Assembly: GCA_030019365.1 (NCBI GenBank)
Contig: JASEFA010000002.1
Location: 121,525-185,524, forward strand
Length of the DNA stretch: 64,000 nt
Reading direction: 5' to 3'
Source: Bacillota bacterium
GTDB lineage: Bacteria; Bacillota; Sulfobacillia; JACIYH01
The position numbers and the translations under genes were made by a program. The notes under the pieces were generated by a model that saw only the letters and a list, made by a program, of their open reading frames with translations, had not been told where the DNA came from and made no database searches. Below, piece by piece: positions 36,320 to 44,784 of the stretch (within the stretch, counting starts at the first letter, position 1; every line of letters starts with the position of its first letter).

Positions 36320-37191
36320 TGTATCTCCTCCCTTTGCGCCCCCTTTTTCTCCGGGGGGTGGGCCTCGGCCATCCGGCGGATCCTGGCCATGCGGAAGATA
36401 TAGTCGTCCGTGGCCGTGAACTCCCGGTAGAGGGCCGCGTACTTCTCCACCAGCCTGCGCGACCTGCCCACGGCCATCCTCACCGCGGGCACGGGCATGC
36501 CCAGGTCCAGGCAGTAGGTCACGCGGGCAAAGTCGATCAGGTACCGCTCGATGCTCTCGTAGCTGTGGCCGGTGCGGCGCACGATGTCCGTCTCCGTGTA
36601 ACCATCCATGTACAGCCTGATGATCTTCTCCGCGTGCGACAGCGTGGGGCCCATGTCGGCCACCCGGCCCCGGATGGGCAGCACCACCTTGGGGTGCTCC
36701 TTCATACAGTCGGCCACCGCGTCGGTGGACAGCCCCACCAGGAAGCCGAGGTCGGCCAGCGACAGGGCCACGCCCTGGGCGTAGGCGGAGGTGGCAAGAC
36801 GCTCCAGCCGCGCCCACTTGAGCGCCTGGGGACTCTCCCGGTTCACCAGGGCCCAGTCTTCCGGGGTGACGTAGTCCAGGATGACCTCCCGGAGCGTGCA
36901 GTCGCGCAGGCTCTTCCCCGGGGGCTCCGCACTTGAGACCCCGAAGTACACCACCTGGCCCGAGGCCCGGTGCCGGCGGGAGATGCGGTAGGCGAGGTCG
37001 CTCACCTCCTGGCAGAACCGCTCCGAGGAGGCGGGGGTGTACCCGTGCCGCTGCCTCAGCAGGGCTAAGAAGGCTTCCCACTCCTGCCCCGGGGGTGCTT
37101 TGGGCGGAGGCAGCACACCCTTTCGGGGCACCCTCTCCCGGGCACCGTCTTTGCTGTCCCGGTAGCGGGCCCAGAGTCCCAGCCAACCGGC
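36316..37191 (-). pseudogene. DUF1670-family protein, 3' part of gene split by IS21
   Basis: A free-standing frame runs from GTG 37131 (271 aa), but the reading frame is open back to the IS21 edge at 37191 and joins in frame to the 5' part at 39916-40637 when the IS21 and one CCGGC copy are removed. Core sequence: RGRVADMGPTLSHAEKIIRL, TETDIVRRTGHSYESIERYL, VRMAVGRSRRLVEKYAALYR, the DUF1670 HTH array. The reconstructed protein is 530 aa with two DUF1670-like modules. The 3' fragment might still be translated from GTG 37131, since its downstream partner is intact. Confidence 0.75.
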
Positions 37192-37395
37192 TGTTGGATG
37201 TCACGTAATTCACCCACCTGGCCCCCGAAAACGCCAAGTAATTCACCCACCCGACGCCAACTAATTCACCCGCCTGGTGTCAAGTAATTCACCCACCCCT
37301 GCGTCAGGAAATTCACCCACCCACCCCGCAGGACATGTGGCGCACAGAGGAAAACCTGCCCACCTTGGAGCCCGCCCAGAGAGGAGGAGCCCGAG

Positions 37396-38964
37396 GTGGC
37401 ACGGAGGGAGTTCACTGTGCGCGACATCGTGGAGATCTTCGAACACTGGCAGACGGGAAGGAGTATCCGGGCCATCGCCCGGAGCCTCGGCCTGGACCGC
37501 AACACGGTGCGGAAGTACGTCAGGGCCGCCGAGGACGCAGGCTACACCCCGGGGGTGCGGCGCTCCCCCGAGGAGTGGGCGGAGTTCGTGCGCCAGCGCT
37601 TTCCCCGGGCGGCCGACGACCGCTTACGATCCAGTAGCTTCACCAGAGTGGAGCCGTACCGGGAACAGATCCAGAAGGATCTCGCGGAGGTCGGTGCCGT
37701 CAGCATCGTGTGGCAACGCCTGCGGGACGAAGCGGGCCTGGATGTGAGCTTGAGCACCTTTCGGCGCTACGTCCAGGCGGCGCTGCCCGGAACCGTCTCG
37801 CCCGCGGACGTGGTGATTTGGCGGCCGGAGGTGCCTCCTGGGGAGGAAGTGCAGGTCGACTTCGGTCGGCTGGGCATCTGGCGCGATCCCGTTACCGGCA
37901 AGCGGCGGATGGCATACGCGTTCATCATGGTGCTGGCGTACAGCAGGCACATGTTCGTTCGGGTGGTGTTCAGCCTGGACTCCCGCATGTGGCTCACGTC
38001 CCACGTAGTGGGGCTGGAGTTCCTCGGCGGGGTCCCCCGCCGCGTCGTGCTGGATAACCTCGCCGACGGCGTCCTCAAGCCGGACATCTACGATCCCAGG
38101 TTCAACAGAGCCTACGCTGAGCTTGCGCTTCACTATGGGTTCCTCATCGACCCCTGCCGGTCAGGGCACCCAACGGACAAGCCTCGGGTGGAAAGAGGTG
38201 TGCGCTATGTACGTGACAATTTCTGGCGGGGAAGGAACTTCCTGAGCCCCGATGAAGCCAACCGGGAGGCGGTGAGGTGGTGCCTGGAGGTGGCGGGACG
38301 GAGGATCCACGGGACCACCCGGCAGCGCCCTCTGGAGTTGTTCGAGCGGGAGGAACGGCAGCACCTGTTCTCCCTGCCCGCCGAGCCCTGGGAGATGCGG
38401 GAGTGGACGACTGCCAAGGTGGCGCCGGATGCCCACTGCCACGTGGCCAAGGCCTTGTACTCGGTCCCCTGGCGGCTGATCGGTTCGGAGCTCTCGGTCT
38501 GCGTCAAGGAGAACACGGTGCAGTTCTTCAAGGGCGAGGAGATCGTGAAGACGCACCCGCGCGTGCCCCCGGGCAAGAGGCAGACCGACTTCGCCGACCT
38601 GCCGGAGGACCGCATCGCCTTCTTCCAGCGCACGCCCCAGTGGTGCCTCAGGAGGGCTGGGGAGATGGGACCTCACGTGCGGGAGGCCGTGGCCCAGGTG
38701 CTCTCGGTGAACACGCTCTACAACCTCAGGCAGGCCCAGGGGATACTGCGCCTGGAGGAAAAGTACGGGGCCAGGCGCCTGGAGGCGGCCTGCGAACGCG
38801 CCCTGGCCTACGGTGACCCCAGGTACCGCACCGTGAAGAACATCCTGGCCAACGGGATGGACGGACGGCCCATCGATATCAGAGAACAAGACGGTAGCCG
38901 CTCGGTGGGAGCATTCCTGCACGGCCAGCAGCATTTTGCCCTGCCGGCGGCCGGAGGAGAGTGA
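37396..38964 (+). CDS. istA: IstA transposase of IS21 family
   Basis: 522 aa, GTG 37396 with GGAGGAG six bases upstream. N-terminal HTH: FTVRDIVEIFEHWQTGRSIR, AIARSLGLDRNTVRKYVRAA. The DDE integrase core contains EVQVDFGRLGIWRD (first Asp), MVLAYSRHMFVRVVFSLDS, VVLDNLADGV (second Asp) and DKPRVERGVRYVRDNFW (the Glu region). The C-terminal beta domain has SVPWRLIGSELSVCVKEN. The length is normal for IstA. It cuts and joins the element ends with help from IstB. Confidence 0.95.
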   Translation: MARREFTVRDIVEIFEHWQTGRSIRAIARSLGLDRNTVRKYVRAAEDAGYTPGVRRSPEEWAEFVRQRFPRAADDRLRSSSFTRVEPYREQIQKDLAEVGAVSIVWQRLRDEAGLDVSLSTFRRYVQAALPGTVSPADVVIWRPEVPPGEEVQVDFGRLGIWRDPVTGKRRMAYAFIMVLAYSRHMFVRVVFSLDSRMWLTSHVVGLEFLGGVPRRVVLDNLADGVLKPDIYDPRFNRAYAELALHYGFLIDPCRSGHPTDKPRVERGVRYVRDNFWRGRNFLSPDEANREAVRWCLEVAGRRIHGTTRQRPLELFEREERQHLFSLPAEPWEMREWTTAKVAPDAHCHVAKALYSVPWRLIGSELSVCVKENTVQFFKGEEIVKTHPRVPPGKRQTDFADLPEDRIAFFQRTPQWCLRRAGEMGPHVREAVAQVLSVNTLYNLRQAQGILRLEEKYGARRLEAACERALAYGDPRYRTVKNILANGMDGRPIDIREQDGSRSVGAFLHGQQHFALPAAGGE

Positions 38965-38968
38965 GAGC

Positions 38969-39850
38969 ATGAAGGTGCACCAACTGGAACCCAAGCTCAA
39001 GGCGCTGCGCCTGGGAGGTATGCTGGAGTCCCTGGAGATTCGTCTCGACCAGGCCCAGAAGGGCGAGTTGGGATACCTCACCTTCCTGGAGATGCTCCTC
39101 GAGGATGAGATCGGCCGGCGGGCCCAGAAGGCGCTGTCCCGCCGGCTGGTGAGGGCACACTTCGAGGAGGTCAAGACCCTGGCCGAGTTTGACTTCTCAT
39201 ACAACCCCAAGATCCCCGCGGCCACAATCCGGGACCTGGCCACCTGCCGGTTCATTGAGCGCAAGGTGGGAGTGCTCATTTACGGCCCCGCAGGTACGGG
39301 CAAGTCGCATGTCGCACAGGCCTTGGGGCACGCTGCCTGCCAGCAGGAATACGAGGTCCTCTACACCAAGGCCCCGCGGCTCTTCGCCGACTTAGGCGGG
39401 GGTCACGCCGACGGCACCTGGGAGTCCAGGCTGCGGCGCTACCTGCACCCCGACCTGTTGATCCTCGACGACTTCGGGCTGCGGGAACTGGGCGTGCAGC
39501 AGGCCGAGGACCTGTACGAACTGATCTGCGGGCGGTACCAGCGTGCTTCCACCATCGTTGTTTCCAACCGCGCTCCCCAGGACTGGTACCCGCTGTTTCC
39601 CAACCCGGTGTTGGCGGAGGGGGCCCTCGACCGGCTGGTGAACAGCTCCCACCACGTGCTCATGGTGGGCAAGAGCTACCGGCCCATGCGCAGGCCCGAC
39701 CGCGTTCAGCAAGCAGGCGGTGCCGGCACACTGCCGGAAGCTTCGCCATCGCCACCCACACCCCCTCACCACCCGACCCCGCTTCCCTGCGATCAGCAGA
39801 TGGAGGACCAACTGGACCGGGGGGTGGTCACCATGGTACAAATAGGGTAG
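38969..39850 (+). CDS. istB: IstB ATPase of IS21 family
   Basis: 293 aa, ATG 38969 after GGAGGAG, four bases after istA. An N-terminal helical region (KALRLGGMLESLEIRLDQAQ) is followed by Walker A YGPAGTGKSHVAQAL and Walker B LLILDDFGLREL, then SNRAPQDWYPLFPNPVLAEG and RLVNSSHHVLMVGKSYRP. IstB is an AAA+ protein that forms a decamer, bends target DNA and recruits IstA. The C-terminal ~45 residues (SPSPPTPPHHPTPLPCDQQM) are an unusual proline-rich tail. Confidence 0.95.
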   Translation: MKVHQLEPKLKALRLGGMLESLEIRLDQAQKGELGYLTFLEMLLEDEIGRRAQKALSRRLVRAHFEEVKTLAEFDFSYNPKIPAATIRDLATCRFIERKVGVLIYGPAGTGKSHVAQALGHAACQQEYEVLYTKAPRLFADLGGGHADGTWESRLRRYLHPDLLILDDFGLRELGVQQAEDLYELICGRYQRASTIVVSNRAPQDWYPLFPNPVLAEGALDRLVNSSHHVLMVGKSYRPMRRPDRVQQAGGAGTLPEASPSPPTPPHHPTPLPCDQQMEDQLDRGVVTMVQIG

Positions 39851-40637
39851 GCCACATGTCCCGGGGTGGGTGAATTATTTGAAGCACCCCCGGGTGAATT
39901 TCTTGACCTCTGACACCGGCCACCACCTCGGGGGGCTCGTCGATCGCTTGGGCGATCTCGTCTGCGGGCCGGTCGGAAAGGGCCACCGTGTACTGGAACC
40001 CCAGGTACCACCGGTTGAGGAGGTGCCGCGACACCGCCAGCTCCCGCCGGATGGTGGCCGGGTCGTCCCCCCGCAGGTAGCGGTCCACGGCCAGCACCGC
40101 CCGCGGCGTGGTGAGCCTCTCCCGCATCTTCCTGCTCATCCCCGCCAGGGGCAGCAGGCAGCCCTGGTCCCAGAGCTTGCTGAGCCTCTCCCGGACGCCC
40201 TTGTGGCTGAGGGGCCAGAGCAGGCACAGCCTTCTTTCGTCCAGCAGGGCGTCCTGCTCCCAGGCCTCCTCGATGGCCCGGGCCATCCTCCCCAGCACCA
40301 TCACCGCCACCCCGAAGTCGGCCATGAGCTCGGCATCGTCATCGGAGAACACGGTGATCGCCACCAGCTTCTCGGGCTGCCCAGAGCGCCCCCGCCGCAT
40401 GAAGCTTGACCGGCCCGCTATGGCAGGGAGCTCGATCTGGCCCAGGCCGCGGGAGAGCAGGTGTCCTTCGATCAAGTCGAGGGTGTCCCGGGCCACCATC
40501 TCGGCTTCCTCCAGGGAGATCTCCCGCCTGGCCCGAATCTCGCTGGTGAGGAAGGCCAAGAGAGTCTTGGCCTCCACCGAGGCTGCCTCAGTGCGGATGC
40601 GCTGCCTGAAGAAGGTGGGGCGCCCCACTTTCACCAC
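39828..40637 (-). pseudogene. DUF1670-related protein, 5' part of gene split by IS21
   Basis: GTG 40637 opens a frame with RPTFFRQRIRTEAASVEAKT, ISLEEAEMVARDTLDLIEGH and a degenerate HTH module RAVLAVDRYLRGDDPATIRR. Genuine sequence ends at 39916 (EPPEVVAG). The last 30 codons to 39828 are IS21 terminal sequence and give a chimeric tail. Removing the IS and one CCGGC gives EPPEVVAGWLGLWARYRDSK and continues in frame into 37186-36316. The interrupted product lacks its second DUF1670 module. Confidence 0.7.
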
Positions 40638-40675
40638 CCCCGGTAACCCTTACCACACCCGCAGAGGCTGTACCT

Positions 40676-40734
40676 GCCGGCTGCTTGAGCAGCCGGCCCC
40701 CCGGAAACCCGCTCCGCCGGTCGCGGGTTTCCGG
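40676..40734. other. two strong hairpins in leader of DUF1670 element
   Basis: Hairpin 1: GCCGGCTGC (40676-40684), TTGA loop, GCAGCCGGC (40689-40697). Hairpin 2: CCGGAAACCCGC (40701-40712), 10-base loop, GCGGGTTTCCGG (40723-40734). Both stems are perfect and only three bases apart, about 40 bases upstream of the GTG start and 80-140 bases inside the right terminal repeat. They could be subterminal recognition structures, a structured RNA, or a regulatory leader. Confidence 0.7.
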
Positions 40735-40814
40735 GCTCACATTTCATGTCGTGGTTCCAGGCGACACTATCAGGTTTTCAAGGTGCAGCGGTCAGCCTGT
40801 GATCCCTTCCCGCA

Positions 40815-40832
40815 TTCGGGAGCTTGGCGGTA
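40815..40832 (-). repeat. right terminal inverted repeat of DUF1670 element
   Basis: Reverse complement TACCGCCAAGCTCCCGAA matches the left end in 15 of 18 positions. It abuts the IS110 gene within 4-5 bases. Confidence 0.6.
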
Positions 40833-40836
40833 GTAG

Positions 40837-41451
40837 GGGGAAGTACTCGTCCAACACGCTCCTGAGCCTGTTCACCGCCGAGTTGAGCTGCCGCTTCAGG
40901 TGAGAGCGCTGGCTCACAAGCACCCTCAAATCGGCGTAGACACCATCGGCGAAGTAAGAACGCAGGAACCGGCCCTGCTGCACCAGGCTGGCCACCACCA
41001 GGGCATCCTTGCGGTCGCTCTTCATCTGACTGTTGTCGTCCAGTTCCTTGCTCTGCTTCACGTGGTACGGGTTGACGAGCACCACCCGCGCACCCTGGGA
41101 GTGGAAGTGGTGGGCAAGCGGCTTCCAATAATGCCCGGAAGGTTCTACCCCTACGATCACTTTGTCCAAACCCAGCCCCTGCGGGGCCTCCGCGACCACC
41201 TGGCTAGACGGGAGAAGCCCACTTTGCTATTCTCGAACCGCACGGGCTTCACCAAGTCCCGGCCCCGCGGTCACCCTGGCCCGGTGTGAGTGCTTCGCCA
41301 CGTCCACCCCCACTATCACCGCCGCCTCCGACACCTCCGCCAGCTTGATCGCCCTCGCATCCATCGCTTTCTTCGCCTCTTGGTTCCCTGGGTTGTTTGG
41401 CTTTGCATCCAGTCTTACCAGGAGGTTTCTTTGCGCGTCGACCTCCCTCAA
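40837..41451 (-). pseudogene. IS110-family transposase, 5' part (frameshifted)
   Basis: The N-terminal piece from 41451 has EAAVIVGVDVAKHSHRARVT, the first DEDD aspartate region. After a frameshift near 41200-41225 it continues VIVGVEPSGHYWKPLAHHFH, RVVLVNPYHVKQSKELDDNS and KSDRKDALVVASLVQQGRFL, ending at SVLDEYFP where the DUF1670 element begins. It is the RuvC-like catalytic half; the missing C-terminal half is at 34291-35049. IS110 elements use a bridge RNA from their non-coding ends; its ends are not recognisable here. Confidence 0.85.
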
Positions 41452-41482
41452 GAACGCTACAGGAACACTCAGGATTACCTTC

Positions 41483-42028
41483 TTACCCGGTTTCCGCGGT
41501 GACGCGGCGGACTACCTCTTTAAGTGCCTGCCTGCCCGGAAACGTTAGCTCATAGTACCGCTGCCCTTCTATGTCGTCGGCGATGAACCACTTGCTTTTC
41601 CCCATGTGGTAGCCGGCGAAATTCCCCCGGTCGTATAGGTTGTACTTCTTCAAGAGCCCAACCAGTTCATCCGCGCTAGAACGCGGCTTTCTGTTAATGA
41701 CCTCGTTTGCCACCATGTACAGCCCACATAATTCCCGGACGGACTCCGTCTTGGTCCCGGCCTCCTTGTAACCATACAGGACAAAGCCCTCGGTGGTGAA
41801 GTGAAAGAGACGTCTGATCTCGTCAACCGTGCAGTCCAGGGCCTCCGCCAGCTTCTCCACCCGAGCGTCCGAAGAAGCATTTTCGTCTTGTATGGGTGCC
41901 TCTTGGATGGGTAAGCCGGAGGATGCACCCAGCTGGATGAGGGATTGAACGATGGCCGGTTGCAGTCGTTCACTGTAGTTCCTGGCCATCTTAACCGCCC
42001 GCTCTACAATCGCTTCAAGACTCTCCAC
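41483..42028 (-). CDS. unknown protein, last gene of HerA/HEPN operon
   Basis: 181 aa from GTG 42028, with AGGAGG seven bases upstream. The N terminus is helical (LEAIVERAVKMARNYSERLQ). The C-terminal two thirds contain EIRRLFHFTTEGFVLYGYKE and KSKWFIADDIEGQRYYELTF. The second half resembles a small globular domain shared by proteins that ride with HEPN/HerA sets, but I cannot name a family. It starts 16 bases after the HerA-like ATPase stop and closes the operon. Confidence 0.6.
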   Translation of the reverse strand: MESLEAIVERAVKMARNYSERLQPAIVQSLIQLGASSGLPIQEAPIQDENASSDARVEKLAEALDCTVDEIRRLFHFTTEGFVLYGYKEAGTKTESVRELCGLYMVANEVINRKPRSSADELVGLLKKYNLYDRGNFAGYHMGKSKWFIADDIEGQRYYELTFPGRQALKEVVRRVTAETG

Positions 42029-42044
42029 TCTAGTACCTCCTTTT

Positions 42045-43508
42045 TTACTCCGGTGCACCAAGCTTCTCGCAAATCCACGTCGAAAGCGCCGCCGTGATCT
42101 CACCCAATCCCCGTGTGCCTATAGTCGGAAGGTAGACCTCAAACTGGTCAGCGACGAACTTCCTGACGTCCGACCGGAAAACCCGATTCCTGCCCTGCAT
42201 ACTCGCCCGGAGCACACCAATTTTGGTTAACAAGTGCAGGTTGTTCTTGTATAAGGTCGACTCACTGTAGCCGGTCCACGTGGACAATTGCGAGTAAGTG
42301 TACTGTGACGGGTACCGCGATACCAACAGGTGCAGAACGCTTCGCTGCACCCTGTTAAGAGCTAGCAAGCGCCTCTTAATTCGGTTAAGGTGGGAAGCCG
42401 CGTCCGCGGGGAGCTGGACAGGAGCCTCCCGCCCGAAGCCGACAGCGATGAAACCCGTTTGATCCAACCCCGCTCGACCTGCCTGACCCTCGTTGGTTTG
42501 CCGACCCCCCTCGGGGACCACCAACTCCACTCTCAGCCTACTGATCACTTCCAGTTCTGACTCAAGCTGCTCGATCCGTTTGTCGCGCTCAGCCAGTTGC
42601 ATCCGCAATGCTTCGCACTGCTCCCTGAGACGGTGAGCCTCATCCTGGTCTGTTCGTTCAGCCGTCACCTGCTTTAACACCGTCAGTAACTCGGCATTGA
42701 CCTTCCTCACCTTGGGCAGCCGCGCCGCTGCAAAAGAAGGAGTAAAACCAGCATGGAAAGTAGTTCGTGCCCTGACCTTGACAGTCTGGATCATGCCGGG
42801 AGCCACCGCGACACACTCTCCGACGGCAAGGGAGCCTATCACCGTCTCAGTTTTGTCTGCCGGCCACGGAATGATCTCCTTGTAGACCCTCATGTCGACC
42901 GGATGCACTACTTTGTGAAGAAAGAGAAGTTCGGCTTGGGTCAGCACATCCTTATCCACCTTCGCTGAGCGTTGGCTGACCACGAGTATGCCCAAACCCC
43001 GCTTCCGCCCGCGAAGGGCGATGCGCACGAGAATGTCCTTAAGGTCGGTGCGCAGACCCTGGGGCAGGAATTCGTGTGCTTCCTCAATCACGAGATGGAA
43101 CGGACGACGTACTTCTACAGAAGTCTCCCACAGACCCTTCGCAAACCGGTAGAGGAGCTCGTACATCTCGTCTACACTGAAGCTACTCATGTCCAAGATG
43201 AGCGGGATACCACGAGTGAGAGCTTCCTGAGCAAGCACTGCGCCATGCCGAGGCGCAACCGCCAAATCAACAGCCCGGGATCCGCCTGCGGACAGCACCT
43301 CATAGCGCTCCTTGAGCCCCCAATACTCGCCATCTATGTCCGCGATCGCAAGGGGGTACCCGTTCATCAACAGCTCCTCCACAACGACTGCTGCCGTGTT
43401 GGTTTTCCCCGAGCCCCGTATACCCAGGACTGCTGCACACCGTCCGACCAGCATGTCTACGGGAAGGGTGAAGTCCTCACCAATGTTGATCTGCTGTTTC
43501 CCCGTCAT
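42045..43508 (-). CDS. HerA-like ATPase (DUF87) with coiled coil and winged helix
   Basis: 487 aa. Walker A GIRGSGKT (29-36), Walker B HLVIEEAHEFLP (about 138-149) and sensor GLGILVVSQRSAKVDKDVL are HerA/FtsK-type. A coiled coil follows (AERDKRIEQLESELEVISRL, about residue 305-335). The C terminus is a winged helix (YPSQYTYSQLSTWTGYSEST). HerA-family ATPases form hexameric rings that pump DNA and in defence pair with nucleases such as Sir2, DUF4297 or NurA. Here the nearest candidate effector is the HEPN protein two genes upstream. Its start overlaps the preceding stop (ATGA). Confidence 0.8.
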   Translation of the reverse strand: MTGKQQINIGEDFTLPVDMLVGRCAAVLGIRGSGKTNTAAVVVEELLMNGYPLAIADIDGEYWGLKERYEVLSAGGSRAVDLAVAPRHGAVLAQEALTRGIPLILDMSSFSVDEMYELLYRFAKGLWETSVEVRRPFHLVIEEAHEFLPQGLRTDLKDILVRIALRGRKRGLGILVVSQRSAKVDKDVLTQAELLFLHKVVHPVDMRVYKEIIPWPADKTETVIGSLAVGECVAVAPGMIQTVKVRARTTFHAGFTPSFAAARLPKVRKVNAELLTVLKQVTAERTDQDEAHRLREQCEALRMQLAERDKRIEQLESELEVISRLRVELVVPEGGRQTNEGQAGRAGLDQTGFIAVGFGREAPVQLPADAASHLNRIKRRLLALNRVQRSVLHLLVSRYPSQYTYSQLSTWTGYSESTLYKNNLHLLTKIGVLRASMQGRNRVFRSDVRKFVADQFEVYLPTIGTRGLGEITAALSTWICEKLGAPE

Positions 43509-43984
43509 TTCCTGTCGCCGCCGACCGACAAGCGCTCTTCCACAAAGGCCCGCCCCGTATCGGTGAGGTAGTACGCGCGTTTACCCTCGACGCCTTGGGC
43601 CGCCTCCGCAACGTATCCGCGACGTACCGCTTCCGAGAGTGCATCAGAAAGGTTCTTTGGAAGCTTCTGGCGAGCCTTCTCCAATCCGGACTTGATGGCG
43701 CCAACGACGAACGGCGCGTTGCCCTCAGACTGAAGCCAGTAGCCAACTACGATCACCTTTTCCCAAAAGGTCCCCGGGCGTACCCTGTTTACCAGTTCAC
43801 CAATGGGAACCCGCGCGAGATCTCGCTCTGCTACTGGCCTGCCAACACTTCGGGCCGTCTGAGAGCGAAGCAACTCCTCCCAGACTAATGGCAGTGCCGC
43901 GGCCTGCACCTCAGGAGGAGCACCGGGCACCGCATGGACTACCACCTTCCATGCTTCTGCCAACAGTCCACTGAGATCGTTCAT
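43505..43984 (-). CDS. small winged-helix protein
   Basis: 159 aa. Internal FWEKVIVVGYWLQSEGNAPF and LPKNLSDALSEAVRRGYVAE with a terminal GKRAYYLTDTGRAFVEERL fit a winged helix in which the recognition helix precedes the wing (YYLTDTG). The front half, VPGAPPEVQAAALPLVWEEL, is helical and unassigned. It lies between the HEPN gene (18-base gap) and the HerA-like ATPase (4-base overlap). Possibly an adaptor that recognises DNA or the HEPN partner. No family name can be given. Confidence 0.65.
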   Translation of the reverse strand: MNDLSGLLAEAWKVVVHAVPGAPPEVQAAALPLVWEELLRSQTARSVGRPVAERDLARVPIGELVNRVRPGTFWEKVIVVGYWLQSEGNAPFVVGAIKSGLEKARQKLPKNLSDALSEAVRRGYVAEAAQGVEGKRAYYLTDTGRAFVEERLSVGGDRK

Positions 43985-44002
43985 GACTGGACGTGCCTCC
44001 CT

Positions 44003-44758
44003 TCACTCTTCTCGGCTCAGACACCCCCTGATAACGCTCGCTGCTGCACTGAATCCTTTCTGCGTCAGAGCCCACTCCCCCCTTGCAAGCCTTTCGATGA
44101 GCTTCCTTTCCCACAAGCGCTTTAACACCCTGGACACGGTCCTAGGGCCACGCCGGCTTAATGAAGCAAGGATGTTTCCAGTCCGGGCCACATTGGGGTA
44201 CCAACTATGCATGAGCACAAGGACTTCCTTGTCAGCGGGCAAATCCTCCAAGACGATTCGGTGCGTAGCCATATCTTGAATCAGATCTCGGACCGGTATG
44301 TTAACTTGTTCGACAAGACCATGGGCCTCTTCTAGGGGAAGGCCAGAAGCCACGCGGACGAGTTCGGAGAGAATCCACTGAGCGGCGGCGTATAGGAATC
44401 TCAGGTCGTATCGGTTCGGATCGACTGCTCCTTTGTGCACAATCCCTCGTTTGTTTCGCAGGGTGTACATGGCCCGGCCGATTCTGGCCGCGCACAGTCG
44501 CAGGCCTTCGTCCAAAGGGGTGGACCGCGACTCGAGGCCCTGAAGGTACTTGTCCACTTTCGGCTGAGATTCGAATGTGCCACTCTCCAAGTACTGCAAA
44601 ACCTGCACCAGTGTTTCCACAAACTTCCCGGGCGCTGAACGACCAAGCGTGCCGGTGGCTACGTCCTGGGCCATCGTGGTGAAATTGTCCATGAGGTCAC
44701 GGGCCAGACGCTCCGGGATGCGTCTCTGCAATGCCTCGACCAACCGTTCAGAATCCAT
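44003..44758 (-). CDS. HEPN-domain protein with C-terminal winged helix
   Basis: 251 aa from ATG 44758. The first ~150 residues are helical and contain AMYTLRNKRGIVHKGAVDPN; R101 and H108 give an RX6H HEPN motif. The segment resembles the RNKRGVGH(V)GG signature of HEPN domains in defence-linked proteins. The C-terminal ~75 residues form a winged helix (NILASLSRRGPRTVSRVLKR, GEWALTQKGFSAAA). Probable ribonuclease effector or RNA-binding sensor. It starts 26 bases after the first gene of the operon and is followed 18 bases later by another winged-helix gene and the HerA-like ATPase. Confidence 0.65.
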   Translation of the reverse strand: MDSERLVEALQRRIPERLARDLMDNFTTMAQDVATGTLGRSAPGKFVETLVQVLQYLESGTFESQPKVDKYLQGLESRSTPLDEGLRLCAARIGRAMYTLRNKRGIVHKGAVDPNRYDLRFLYAAAQWILSELVRVASGLPLEEAHGLVEQVNIPVRDLIQDMATHRIVLEDLPADKEVLVLMHSWYPNVARTGNILASLSRRGPRTVSRVLKRLWERKLIERLARGEWALTQKGFSAAASVIRGCLSREE

Positions 44759-44784
44759 TGGCGTATACCACCCGAGTTGCACTG

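Larger units (their letters stand above)
37192..39915 (+). mobile_element. IS21-family insertion sequence, complete
   Basis: 2724 bp, starting TGTTGGATGTCA and ending TGACA, flanked by the 5-bp direct repeat CCGGC (37187-37191 and 39916-39920). The left end has five tandem terminal repeats with the core AATTCACCC (about 37207, 37238, 37262, 37285, 37309); the right end has two inverted copies (GGGTGAATT near 39869 and 39892). It carries istA and istB in the usual order with a 4-base gap. Both frames are intact, so it is probably active or recently arrived. It interrupts a DUF1670 gene. Confidence 0.9.
35050..40836 (-). mobile_element. putative DUF1670 transposable element inserted in IS110 gene
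   Basis: Everything between the two halves of the IS110 transposase. Both edges carry an 18-base inverted repeat matching at 15 of 18 positions (35052-35069 and 40815-40832). Without the nested IS21 (2724 bp plus one 5-bp target copy) it is about 3.06 kb. It carries only DUF1670-family genes: one long frame (now split) and a second one ending inside the left repeat. Two strong hairpins lie in the ~180-base leader at the right end. Rejoining the flanks at CCGG restores the IS110 reading DEYFPEYD, with at most 2-3 bases duplicated. No known transposase is present, so DUF1670 proteins may mobilise it. Confidence 0.6.

Noticed and set aside
36320-37246. N-terminal extension of the second DUF1670 protein by about 300 residues
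   Set aside because: The extension is a GPAR-rich shadow of the split DUF1670 gene in another frame; GTG 36319 has a strong ribosome binding site.
37199-37320. CRISPR-like short repeats around AATTCACCC
   Set aside because: Spacing is about 22-31 bases and they form the left end of an intact IS21, with inverted counterparts at its right end.
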